The position numbers and the translations under genes are program-made. A stretch of 64,000 nt of DNA from Varroa destructor (taxonomy: Eukaryota > Arthropoda > Arachnida > Mesostigmata > Varroidae): contig NW_019211455.1 of NCBI RefSeq assembly GCF_002443255.2, positions 20,311,126-20,375,125 on the forward strand, written 5' to 3'. The notes below the pieces were generated by a model. The model did no database searches. It was not told the origin of the DNA and was given only the letters and a program-made list of their open reading frames with translations. Of this stretch, positions 35,855 to 47,900 are shown in pieces. Numbering within the stretch: the stretch's first letter is position 1; every line of letters begins with the position of its first letter.

Positions 35855-38800
35855 CATAAAATAGCAAAAATGCAGCCTATCGCACAAAGTGAACAGTAGG
35901 AATTTACAGTTATTATGGTAAACCGAAAAATTTACCCCTTCATTCAGCGAATAGCAGAGAGCACTAAGTCGACGAGGTAATTTCAGATTCACGAACGAAT
36001 TTGACTAAAAAAGCAGATACAAAAGCAAAGGCAATGTCCTGTAATAATTATCAAACAAATACGAAAGTTGCTTCATAATCATATATACCGTCAGCATAAA
36101 ATCTGCCCTTATTCGTTCCTAAACATTTCATGCGCAACCCACAACGTCCCTCACAATCGACCATAATTATATAGTATCATCTTGATATCTGAAGTCATAT
36201 ACTGTATTTTCCCAAAACGACCTTTCAAATTCACTCGGAAACAAATCATTTGTGCTCTAATCAGTTACTCTCAGGTGGAGTCATACGTATTATTCATACA
36301 GTGATGCCTTTTTCCCCGGTTTAACGTATTGCTCACACACGTAATCAATACATTAAGAATTTATCGATTCGGCAGAATGCTAAGTGAAATTGCGTAGTCC
36401 TGCTTTTCGTATAATGTCCTCTTTGGTTTTGCAGCAAGTCCGTGTGACTTGTAGGCCGGCCCCTGGAAGCATTAGAAAACATTAGAAAATTAGCGAGATA
36501 GGACTAAAAGCGATACAAACAAAAGGCGAAACAAGCATTACGGCAGGCGACTCGCTCATCTGAAAAGGAAAGCTAACTAAGTTGTCACTTAGACGAAGCC
36601 CGCCCTCACTCCAGACGAACTTCACGACTCCCTTTGACCTCCGTCGAGACTGCTTCCTTCAGTCCAATACTTTCGCTTTCGTATGTGCGAAGAAGTTGAA
36701 GCTGGGTCAGCAGATTCCATCTGGCTGCCGCAGCTGCTGTAGCTGCAAACTGGTGAAAGAGCTAACTTAGCATAGCTTAAGCTCGCTGCTTGACTAGGCC
36801 GAACTGGTAGACGCTGGTCGATGCTAGTGAACCATTAGGCTGCTATGTTCGACTGCGGACCTCCGTCTTTAAAAACTACGCAGGCTTCGCTTTAGGTAAC
36901 TTGCTGGAGCATGAACTTCGAGCTGCAAGAGAAATAGAAAGATTCCAATAGAAAATAGCAGGCCGTTCAGGTGAGCAGTTTCTGTGTACAAAGAGCGCTA
37001 TATCAAGACGATTCGAAAAAGGCCCAGTGAACTATGGCTGCTGCCACCGCTGCGAAGATACAACAATGAGAAATCGGCATCGTTTCTCATTGAATTCTTC
37101 GAACTTTAAGCGGTCCAGAAGGGGCAAGAAACGACAGTGGAGGGCAGGTATGGGATAAAAGATAGCGAGACCAAAGAAAACGCAATCATATTATTATTGT
37201 AGAATTTAGTTCTAAAATAACAGCGCACGAACATCCGCAATGGCAATAATAAAGGGAAAAGTGGAAGAAATCGAAATGGTGATACACGACAGAGACGAAG
37301 GCAGCAGATTAAGCTGTTTTTGGTGGTTTATTGTAAATTCTGTTAATATGTACTTTATCAGAATTATTTTTCTAGCTGACTTTCAGTTGACTATTCCGCG
37401 AAAAGCCTCGGAATGCGCTGTTTGGAACTGCTTCAAAAACTTAAAGTTTAGAGCTCAAAGTACGTATCCAGAAGCAAACACCAAGCAGAAGAGACAATTT
37501 GTATATTCATCGTCTTTCATGCTCGAATTTTAACCGAAGTATAGAAAAAGCCCCAGCATATCTTCATCAACGTGGTCAAACGCGGCTAAAGTAAAGTCTA
37601 AACACTGTACGGAAACTGGGGCTTAATAACTGGGGGGAAAGTGTACCCGAGTGTTATATCTGTAGCATATAGTTGATATTGTTCTATCCAAGTATTTAAT
37701 GTACAAATTATGTTTGTAGGGGGTTCTGAACTTACATCTATGCATTGTCGCGACATGTAGCGAATATCCAGCTTGAAAATGGCTTATACAGTGGCGTACA
37801 TTGTAAATGACCTTTCGATCACTGTGACTCAATGCGTCGTGGTATGCTTCTTCGCAACGGAATCTTTTCTGTTTGTTATAGAAAAGTTACGGCAATTGCA
37901 AACCACTGCGACCCTGTCCCTGTTTGTGGATCTTATGGTCATCGCAATTTCGATTTGTCGAATAATTTTGGACCGGGGCAGTTTCCGGCGACGCGTATCA
38001 TTGATCTGCTAAGCACTGCATGATCATGCTTTGCTCAGCAGAGATCACTGCCCAAAAAACAATGACAGTCGATCAAATCCAATTAAACGAATTTGCGGCT
38101 CGACAAGGTGGCTGCTACCATCTAGAACTTATTTCGAAGTTGTTAACTTTATAATCCTTTTTTTTTTTTACGAAACTAAACTTTTGTGCACGTACAAGAA
38201 TAGCTCATACTGAATTGCGTAAGCGAAATTCATTCGTTCATAGTTGTAGTAGTTGCTATCAGAACTATGGCATCGGATTCAATCTCAACCCTTCACATGA
38301 ATCTGCACATGTGCCTTTGTATTGTACAATAATTCAATGTGTAAATGTATTGTGTCCGTTAAGCAAATGTGTGTCCGTCTCTTCTGTTTCTTGTGTACAC
38401 AGCTTCCTTTCGATCTAAATGCAAAATGAGACATTCAAGAATGGAAACGCCTCTGAAGAGCGTCGATTGACGATCCTTTGATACCTTTTCGTGCCCTGCG
38501 GCAGATGTTTGGACGCTTTTCGCCTTAACTTTTTGATTCGGCCAGGGCGTGAGAAGAGTGGTAAAAAGTGTTGGACGTTAAATCATGTTTCTAATTTCTC
38601 CTTCTTTCTCCTATCGATCCCGCCTATTTGAGAACCGCACTTCGTAAATCCCTTAATCCTTCGGGAGAAACTTCTTTTTTCTTTTCGAATAGAGGGCACG
38701 ATCCACGTAACGGTTTTCCTTTCCGGTGGCAAGGATTTCATCAATATAGTCAGCTTCGGATACTCATATGGTAGAACGATTTCCGTAGGTTCCAGCATCC

Positions 38801-39043
38801 GTTTCTGACGTGCCACCCTTCCAAATGTAATCACACCGAATCGCCTCGATGTGATAGCGGGTAATACTCCCATTTTCATTATACCGCAACGATCGATTTT
38901 GCTATTAATATTTGGTAAATGGTATCATCTTCGGAATCGGCGAACCTAGAGTCAAATTCAATTTTGTTTGTCAGTGTTTAGCCTGCGGTTAGCAATTTTA
39001 AATCGTCAAAAGATATTCAGAGTCTAACGTTCCGTTATCTCTG
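35855..39043. other. A+T-rich stretch, no gene recognised
   Basis: Short frames only. A small tandem duplication (CATTAGAAAA twice) occurs near 36470-36490. A 98-codon minus-strand frame at 38583-38879 (in a patch of mixed composition) is Lys/Arg-rich and unrecognised. Two overlapping plus frames at 37.77-38.02 kb read the same DNA in different registers. Confidence 0.5.
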
Positions 39044-39067
39044 TTATTATTATTATTATTATTATTA
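39044..39067. repeat. (TTA)8 microsatellite
   Basis: Eight uninterrupted TTA units. Confidence 0.96.
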
Positions 39068-42000
39068 GAACTTTCACTCTGAAATCTCTAGAAGTTTGCA
39101 ACGCTGAAAGAGGGTGAAACAAACCTAGCCGAGCAATTTGTCGGGATTCCAGTTTCAATCAAATAATAACTGCCTAGTTGATAATTACAAAGCAGTTACG
39201 CACATACGTCACGCCCAGTTCTCAAGAGGACTTAGATGCAAATACTCTGTCCAGCCCAGACTTGTTTGTATTCGACCAAATAGCTAAATATGATGAGAAA
39301 TAGTTACTGCTTCAGACGTGCTACACTTGTACCCATCCATATGGGATATGGGTATTGAGGTTCATTCAAATCACCGCACGTCGTCTCCCGGTGTAGCTCT
39401 GAGAGCCATCAATATTTAGCCAACGGCCTGGAACGCACTAATTTCTTATTCAATGAATCTCAAAGTACATAGCCGACGTCTGACGGTCTAAAGTGTGAAT
39501 AACCAGGCAGGGAACGGTAGTTCGCGAAGGTGACCTCTTCAATAAACGTTTCATCTCAACTTCAGTTTATAGTATTAATAAATTGTCAAGCAGTTCTCGT
39601 TCACCGTGAAGGTAATCAGCGTTCCAAACAAAATATAAGCCGTTCGGCTACTACTCGTATATTGGAATCATCAGAACTCTTTTCTGAGACGAGGATATTC
39701 TGGAAACTTTTAATCGGTTGGTAAAGTTATGATCCGATCTAGCCTGGGTGTCTCGCCCGGTGCAATTTATAAATTCCACTAAATTCACGCTATAAGCAAC
39801 TCATAGGAGCTTTATTATATCGGTATGTCTCGCCGTGCGTAGTCAGGGAGCCACCATGCTGCTCCATCCAAAACTGGACGATAGAAAGATTCTCGGTATC
39901 ACATATTGTGTTAGTATACTACACACAGTAAATGGCGCAGAGCAAATTATGCCCTTATGCAATTCGCAGTGTTTCTGAGTATAGTATCCTTAAAGTAACG
40001 TCCATATAAGGTGCGTTTTCCTTGTCGCCATCTTGCCATTCGCCTCGCCGGCTTTTTTCAGAGTTCTCACAAAAGGGACTTCGAGTCTCAGCGATCTCTT
40101 TCTCTCTGAAAAGACAATGGACGGAGCCGAGTTGCAGTATCGGAACTCGAAATTCCCAATTTGTCGATCCGAGGTGTTAGTTAGCTAACAGTTATCTTTG
40201 AGTCGTTGCTCAGTTAGATCGCAGATAGGTTTCGCACATAGCAAAGCTATCCAACTATTGGATTGGTAATTCCTTTCATAGACACTCTACGGTCTTTGCG
40301 TCTGGTTTCGGTTGTAGTGCACTCGGGATAAGTGGTAATTCGTGAATACCTTGATCACTGTGTCAGCTTTAGTGCCATAAATATATGAAGCCAGCCAGCA
40401 GAGATTTACATTTTTTTTACAGTCGTACTGTTAAAACTAACACACCATTTGTAGTTAGGATAAATAGCGTGCAGACGCACGTCGTGCCAATGTTTTATGA
40501 TGACTCATGAATCTGAATTGTTAATTAAACTGCAATACAGATTAACTAAAGGCAGTACATTTTACTGGATTAAAACATTCATGTGAAACCCCAAGCGAAG
40601 TCCGCTCCCTCCCTCTATTTTACTAATGATGTATAACACCTTAAGTGATCACAGCCGTCGTCGTCTCCCTTCTCTCTCTCTTTCTTTTTCTACTGTTCTT
40701 TGTCTCTTTATTTAGACGTACTGTTATCTATCGCTGGGGAAGCCAGGGGCAAGGGACAGAAGAAGATGTCGACGATAGCGTATGCGTCTATGACTAAAAC
40801 CAAACAATGGCCTTCTTGTTCTCTTCTTTCCATGGACCCTACAGTTAGCACAATGTAGATGGCAGTGGATAGCTATCATCCACCAACAATAAGCCGCACT
40901 CACTTTTCTCGTCCTTTTGATGAGTTCTCACGAGCTCGTTGACGGCGGTGCCAACACAACCGAGGTCTTCCTCCAGCGTCATACAGCGACCGCAAACTAG
41001 GGGCAACGTATGAGTACGCTGCTACGTTAATTGAGGCTCCTGCCTGTCAGTGCTCGAAAGTGGTTTCCCCCGCTTCTAACAGTGCATAAGCTTGGCACAC
41101 TACAATTGCTCCTTTTTTTTTTCACTTGGTCTTCTCATCTTGGGGAATAGGGAAAGCCCCCCCGCCTGCAGAGAAAAGGAGTTAGATGTGCGAGAGGCAA
41201 TCAGCTAACGCCCCGAGCAACCGATCCGCCGGCCGATCATAATGGTAGGAGGTTCAGACAAAGACAATGGTACTTTTAATGAGCTGCACTGCTCATATGG
41301 AAAGCATGTAGTGTGGTAGTAGCGCCGGGGGTGGTGGGTTCTCTTATTTCTGAGATGTGCTTTCTTGTTTGCCCACCAGCTGCAGGAAAAATAGTGCCCA
41401 AAACAGCAAAAGCAGAGTTGGAGCGCTAACACCGGCAAAACAATGTCGCCAATGTACGTGTTGTCACTGCCGCTAAAAAGAGCGAAGAACGAGCTCTGAA
41501 ACGCCAGCGTTTTGTGGTGCTTTTTGCAGATAGAGGTGATGGAAGCAGTCCTGATGCCGTCTACTGCTCCATGCTATACTATCATCGACTGTAAAAAACT
41601 TCCGTAAATAGCTTGCGGTGCACTTCGGCTAGTATTGTCCGTTCAGTTCATCTTGTGATTGTCCCCTTGCGCCTGGGCTTTGCCGCCAGTCTCGTCCAGC
41701 ACGCAGCCCGCTGCACCGCTCTGGTTGTTTCTGCCTGAGCTCCTCCTCCTTCCATGGGAAGCATTGGTAGCAGCTGGACTATTGAGGCAGTTTTGTAACT
41801 ACTGGAAACCGGAGGCGACGCCTGTCACTGCGAATGTGATTTCTTCAGAGGTATCTACAGACGATAGAAAATAGGATGCTCGTCTGGGTGCCAACTAAGT
41901 ACCAACTATAGAGCCTAGATGAGGTTTTGCTTGCCCTGTCGCCTACAGAAAGCCAAGAACAACTAAGATATTTTTTCTCGGAGAAAAAAGCCCAGCAACG

Positions 42001-43186
42001 GTAAAGGATTGTAGACATGTTCGAGGTAGGGAAAAACTCGTTTTCCATTGGTCAACCAAGGCTGTTTCTTGATTCAAGGACCATGTTGTACCAAGTGTCG
42101 TTATGCGTACTGTTGCACGTCTACCAGCGATGCCGCCGCAGTTGGTCAGCAGTATTGTCAACATTAATGCTAAGGTACGATAACTCAGAAGCATATGAGC
42201 ACACCGGGGAATGCACTTACGTATCAAATGATCTGACGCAACGGCAGGCCAGGCTCTTTGATAGCCATTTCCGTTGTGATACAAAAACATTAAGATAATT
42301 ATGTCGTGCACACCTATCCTTATTTTCGCGTTTACTTTGTAAATGGGTGCAAAGAAGGGCGGTAATAAGCTATCTTGTCTTGCCTGCTGTAATTGACAAT
42401 TTGGTCACATAAAAGGGTACATAAAATCTGACAAAAATAACACACGTTAACTTTTCTTCGATATCATACCATTGAAATTGAGCAGACATTATGTAGAATA
42501 CGCGTACGTATCTTTTTTTTGTATTATATCATATAAACATTTGATCGTGAATTCTTCAATAATTGTTCCGACCCATGAAAAATCGTGGCTGGCGATATCT
42601 AGAGCGGAAGGGTAAAAATAGGTCGTCTGGCGCATTCGAGCTGTTTAGGTACGACAGCATTTCCTTCACTTCATAGCGAGAATCACCTTTACCTAAAATA
42701 GGCTAAAGAAGTCTAACCGTCGGAGAGCAAAGCGGTGGCTGAATTCTGTTAACGGCTGCCAACTCGTTCCGGCTTCCTTGCTCTGTCGATCGAGTCACGA
42801 TCCAACTAGCCCAGTGAAGTGGGCTTGCTTCTCTCGCACTTACAGCAATACCTAGCTGATTATAGAGACATTTTTTCCGGAAGCTCAACGCATTTTGCTT
42901 CTCTTCTTTAGTAGCATCCCTATTTTCCCCTCATTTTTTTTTTATCTAGAGCCGTTGTCACAGTGACAGCCTTTTATTCCAAATCTGACAACACTGACGC
43001 GCTGAGTTGTAATGCGACACTTAACTGCCCCCAGTTGTCTCAGCTTCTGCTGCTGTTCCCTGTAGATGATTCCGAGGACCATATGGTCCACATGGCACAT
43101 CCTATCAAATAAATAAATATATAATAAGTGCATCATAGAGGCATGTGTAATGTGCAATGCCACTGCGTTGGTCCCTCAGAAGAACT
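39068..43186. other. No gene confirmed; G+C-richer after about 40.6 kb
   Basis: 39.1-40.6 kb is A+T-rich and empty. From 40.6 kb composition shifts to more C/T and G/C with many short frames on both strands. The largest is a 122-codon minus frame at 41943-42311, whose first ATG is at 42290 (115 codons). A minus-strand open stretch at about 42703-42930 is Lys/Glu/Arg-rich and contains GTAAGT in phase. None is recognisable. The 17-base string at 41194-41210 also occurs at 14853-14869. Confidence 0.45.
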
Positions 43187-43528
43187 TCAAGAGAAGGCCG
43201 GTACAAGGTCTGCTGGCGGGTCCTTCTTTAATGCTACAGAAGCTACTTTACCGCCAGTAATGACGTTTTCGGTGTTAGGGGCTGGCGTTGTTGCTGCTGT
43301 CTCTGTTGCAGCCATTTCTGCCCCTGCTATATCGTGCTGTAGGTCTATACCTGCTGACGCCCCTCCAGTATCAGCATTCCATTCCTGCGTCTTTGCTCTG
43401 CTCAGCGCAGGCAGATAATGATAAGCAACGAGGCGGAAATTAGCCCCACAGTATAAAGGGGTGCCGAGAAAAAATCTCTTGCTGTGAGAATGAACGAAGG
43501 CGACATCTCTAGAAATATAGCTGGGACT
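43187..43528 (-). CDS. Candidate coding exon, 113 codons open, minus strand
   Basis: Open on the minus strand from a TAA at 43531-43529 to a TGA at 43189-43187, with a single ATG (43315, giving 42 aa). In the last 71 codons before the stop, G fills 34 first positions, 9 second positions and 15 third positions by hand count; such first-position G is a classic coding signature. The peptide is Ala/Thr/Asp/Glu/Pro-rich without Lys/Arg excess, hydrophilic near the end (ALKKDPPADLVP). A fair acceptor (ttcattctcacag) lies early in the open region. GCA repeats inflate the signal in part. The plus strand carries an overlapping 91-codon frame from ATG 43143. No domain is recognised. Confidence 0.3.
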   Translation of the reverse strand, partial: SPSYISRDVAFVHSHSKRFFLGTPLYCGANFRLVAYHYLPALSRAKTQEWNADTGGASAGIDLQHDIAGAEMAATETAATTPAPNTENVITGGKVASVALKKDPPADLVPAFS

Positions 43529-44887
43529 TTACGAGCGAACGGAAAGTAAATGTGCGATCTTGGCAGTAAGATGAAGTCGTGAATGATGAAGACACGGCAG
43601 AAATGGACGGCTGGTCCGGAATAAGATGGGGTCGGCGAGCTTGTTCCCAGGTTGCGCCAGTGATGGAACCCTTTGCAGTGGGTCGACCCTGACAAGCCGA
43701 TTTCCGAACTTCCTGGAAGATGAAAGCCGGTACTAAAGGATAAAAAGCAGGGGTCAAATCCGAAAGAAATCTGCGAAGAGTAAGAACGGCTCGAACTAGC
43801 GCTAGATGGGAAGTCATCGTGTTAGTCTTCAGCGCGTTGCTTTTTCCGTACGCCGTTGTGGATCCGAACCCATCAAACGCAAAGGGAAGTGCCAGGGATT
43901 TATAATCGCGTTGATTGTTGGATAGAGGTATCGATGTAACTTGCCTTAGCGAAAGCAGTACAGTACCTTAAGTAGTCACTGCCAACAAAAGAAGGTCGAG
44001 GTTACCACTGCATCAGTCATCATGTACACTTTGCAATTAGTATTGTTTCAATCAGTAATTAATTAAGTTATACGAGGAGCGTGAGATGTAAAGAGCAATC
44101 AAAGTATCATATTGGACATCTAGAGTGAAGATCCCCTCAGTTGAGAGAGGTAAGCTAATTTTCCAAATGTGGCCAAATAGGTTAATTTTTATATAAACCT
44201 GTTCTCTGCAGTGAACAGATTATCGACCGTAGCAAACTTGTGCTCTAAAGAGGATTGTAACAGCTTCATTGAGTAATTATTCGGATTCACCTTACAGATC
44301 ATACGCATATGTGTTTCGGTAAAACGGTCTTCAGGTGAACTTATGATGCGTTTGTTAATGCACATCTGATTTTTTGAAGGGTTTGTTGTGCTTTTTGCTA
44401 TTCATAATTCGACAAATCTACTTCAATTACGAGTAATTGTTATGATGATTAGAATCCTGATTAGCGTTAATTTCAGATATTTTGCCCCTAGTGCCTCTTA
44501 GAGCGTGCTATAGCAGCAAATGTCCTTTTTTTTTGTTTTATTAATAATAATTTAAGATAACTCAGATGAAAGTACATCGAATTCATTATAAAATTTTTGT
44601 TAGAAAATCTAGTCTGCCTAGTTGGCGGTAAGGAACTGCAGACAAAAAAAACTACGGTATTTTTTTATATTATAAGAACTACATAGTAAAACCGGTAATC
44701 GTCGACTTTACAAATAAGTAATCAGATACTTTATGCAGACGATCTGTGGTGCACGTAAGGAAAATTACTGCTAGAAGTATCGGGCTACCCTATGTATTCT
44801 AATAAACAGGGATCGAATGGGTCTTGTAGAGCATCAGATTGCCGCAGCTTGTTTTTCTTTGCTGAAATCGCAGCATTTCCTCACTGG
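43529..44887. other. No gene recognised
   Basis: Contains the upper part of overlapping minus-strand frames to 43817. From 44.0 kb it is A+T-rich and empty. Confidence 0.5.
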
Positions 44888-44939
44888 AAGGTGCCATGAT
44901 TAACGTATCACGGGACCACAACGTCAATCACGGTGCCTT
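44888..44939. repeat. Imperfect 19-bp hairpin, 14-nt loop
   Basis: Left arm 44888-44906 pairs with right arm 44921-44939: 15 Watson-Crick pairs, 2 G-T pairs and 2 A-C mismatches of 19, loop 14 nt. Read on the minus strand, the 5' arm begins UAAGGCACC, which contains the miR-124 seed AAGGCAC. However, miR-124 itself lies on the 3' arm of its precursor and the rest of the mature sequence differs. I estimate that roughly ten stems this good occur by chance in a window this size, so it is listed as structure only. Confidence 0.45.
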
Positions 44940-47900
44940 AAACCAGATTTTTGCCTCGTCTGGTACGGCTTTGAGGTCATCTAGTCCGGACGGTGACCAT
45001 CAATTTGACATAAGCCAGTGAGGTCGCGGACGCACACGATGTCCGTTTATGAAGCATATTGAATGGCCTGTAACGCAGCCGCAGATCCGCACAAGCCGGA
45101 TATCTAGTTATAATATATACGTATAATAAGCTACGACCAATTTTATGCTCTATAGTGCCTAGCCACGCTTCCACTCCCCCACGAGGTATCATTGACAGCC
45201 TTGCTTCGTCTTCGTTGTCTGTAAAGGTTTCCAATAAGGCAGCGTCTGTCCCGTTGAAGAGCATTATTCACTAAAAGTCCAGTTTAACTCTATCGGAAAA
45301 ATTCGGGATAGCCTCGTCAATGAGAGCCTGTGGCTGAGGTTAACTTACACTTGTTAGAAGGGTCGGGAAAATTCCGGCCGAGTCGACCGCCACTGCATGG
45401 CAACATTTCGCCAGTTATGTCACATGTAAGAAATTTGGGCTACCACGTGATACGGAATGCGACATATGTTCAAACACTATTAATGACGATAATATGTTGA
45501 GCAAGGCGCGAAATACGCTCTTAAGCGCGTCGTCGTAGCCCCAGAGAAATTTAATGTGCCAGTAAAAAAATGGGTCATTCGTAGAAGAAGCGCTGGTAAA
45601 TCCTAGTAGAGGAAACCGTTAAGATATGAACAGAGCTTTTTACAAACTTTTATACGAATGTACGTGTACAGTCATCAAGCAAATATGCTTCTAGAAGCTC
45701 TAAAGTTATAAAACGTACGCCCAGTTGGTACAGTGTCCTTTGAACCTTACTTAATTGGGTCAGATCATTAAATATCTAGAAAAAAAATACATCTGAATAG
45801 ATTAAGACAAAGATAGCTAAAATTCTAGTAACAAGCGCCTTTTGAAGTCCAAGCAAATTAAGGTCTGGCGTTTACCAGCTATTCCGTCATCTAGAAGTAA
45901 GGATTGAAGGGAACCAATCGTTTTACAGGTGCGCAAACAAGACAGCGTTGGACGCTATGAATCCCTAACTGAATTTCTGTGGTGGAAAAGATAAGTTGTT
46001 TGTTTCTTTTGGCTCATTTGCCTTTAGACTTGAGTAAGTGGTCTCGAACCACCCTGGTAAAAAGATTCCAGCAGCCGAACTTCGAGAGGATCATCAGGCC
46101 GCAGCTTCGATTCCGTTCGATAGAAGCTTGCTTGGATCTCAAGTGTGAATAATCTCTGTGTTGAGTGCGGCTCAAGCTGCGAATCAGCAGCTGGCTATGG
46201 GCTTAAGTTTATGGACACGTCTTTGTTGGGCAACCTTACAGAGAACCACATCCTACTTTCAAGCGCATCTTCGTTACAAATGCGTCCACGAAATCCGTCA
46301 CAGGTAAACTCAGGTAAGGTGATAGAAGTTGAAGTTTAAACGAATACGTTTTCTTAACTTTTTTCGGAAACACAATTCAAACATGTTAATAAAATGCCGA
46401 TAACATCTCAGTGCACGACTGAGAAGGTCATTAATAATTGGTTTTTAAGGTGAGATCACTTACAAGCATACGTCTATAGATTAGTGTGATTGTCTTCTTG
46501 GATGAAAAAAAAAAAATTTTTCGTATACAGGTGGAAAACAAATTATACCTGTAATATCAATATATTTTTCTATCTATCGGTCTTTTAAATAATTTTTACT
46601 ATAGCTTTGTGAAATAATGATTAATATTCGTTCGAATAAGCGTTCTATCAAGCGCATAGTTAAATTAATATGGTATTGACTACTTTTTATTTCCTAAGGT
46701 GATTTGCAAACAATCATGCTCAACGCATCATCCTAGCTGAATATTTCGATCTGGCTCTCTTATTATCACTGATTTTTGTTATAGGGTCACTGTTACCTCT
46801 TCCTTGCATTTCACACTGTTTCAAGGTCTCATATCCCAAAGTAAACTATAAAGCTCTGTATAAATGTCACATTGAGTGTGCTCTTCCCTGTACTCCATGC
46901 TCATATAAAGGTCTGTTGTCTCGCCTCAAATTTCTATCGGATCATTAACATAGCCTGATTTCTACACGTTTACGTCAAATGTTGTTACAGCCGCTATTTC
47001 ATCGCCCTGCGCAAAGGCTCGGCCGGATGTCAATTGTCCTGAGTGATCGAGCAGCCTACATACAGCCAGCAGCAACAGGAACGACAAGAGCGGGACGAAA
47101 GCCAACTTAGATACTTGAGAAAATGCTAAATGGGCCAAATACATCACCTTGTTCTCCTTTTGTCTACATTCGGGTTGGGGATGAAAAACCGGGAAAAAGA
47201 AAGCGAGATCAATGCTTCCCTGGAGAGAACTTCAACGGCCTAAAGATGGGTCTCGAACGCGTGTCTGTGTGCGGAGCGCCAATTCCAGTCTGCTACAGGC
47301 AACATCCAGCGGCAAAAATGACGCGCGGAGAGTGCAAAAGTGAGACAGAGGGAAGGGGTATGCTACACACAAGGTTCTGTAGAAAGACTGCAACTGACAA
47401 AGGGCCGATTTTAGCCCTAAAGCAGCACTGGAACAGACGCGAGCTGGTGTAACACAAGCAGAGGCTGTCTACGCTTGAAACAATATCTGACTGAATGCCT
47501 GTCCCATATATAGATTACGGGACTCGGGTAAAACGCACCGTAAACATGCTGTTAGCAAGGTAGGTATGCCATTTGCATCGATCATTCACAACAGCCCATA
47601 ATATGTTGAAAGATGGGTTATAAAATTGAGTAGGATATATGGTAATTATTGTACTGCCCTACCTAATATGACTTAAAACATGCAGCAGCTTCAAGGTTAA
47701 TTAGTTAAGAGTGGAGAATTCCGCTTAATTGACCATCATGTACATCTCGGTTGGTACATGCGCCCGCATGTAATAGGTTCGCATAATACGTATTGCGATG
47801 CAACTGTAGTTATCAATATCCCTGTTAATGTCCCAAGCAAGGCCATACACATTGGATAGCTTAAGAAGAACGGTCAAATAGGAACTTTGAATGACACACA

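Noticed and set aside
44977..45264. Minus-strand 95-codon frame with GGVEAWL, compared with the dynein heavy-chain tail pattern G-x-V-E-x-W-L
   Set aside because: Only a handful of residues fit; the following residues do not, and no neighbouring dynein exon was found on that strand.
46037..46053. tRNA T-arm-like hairpin on the minus strand (GGTGG, TTCGAGA, CCACT)
   Set aside because: The T-arm pairs well, but no matching 5' acceptor strand, A box or anticodon arm lies at the right distance.
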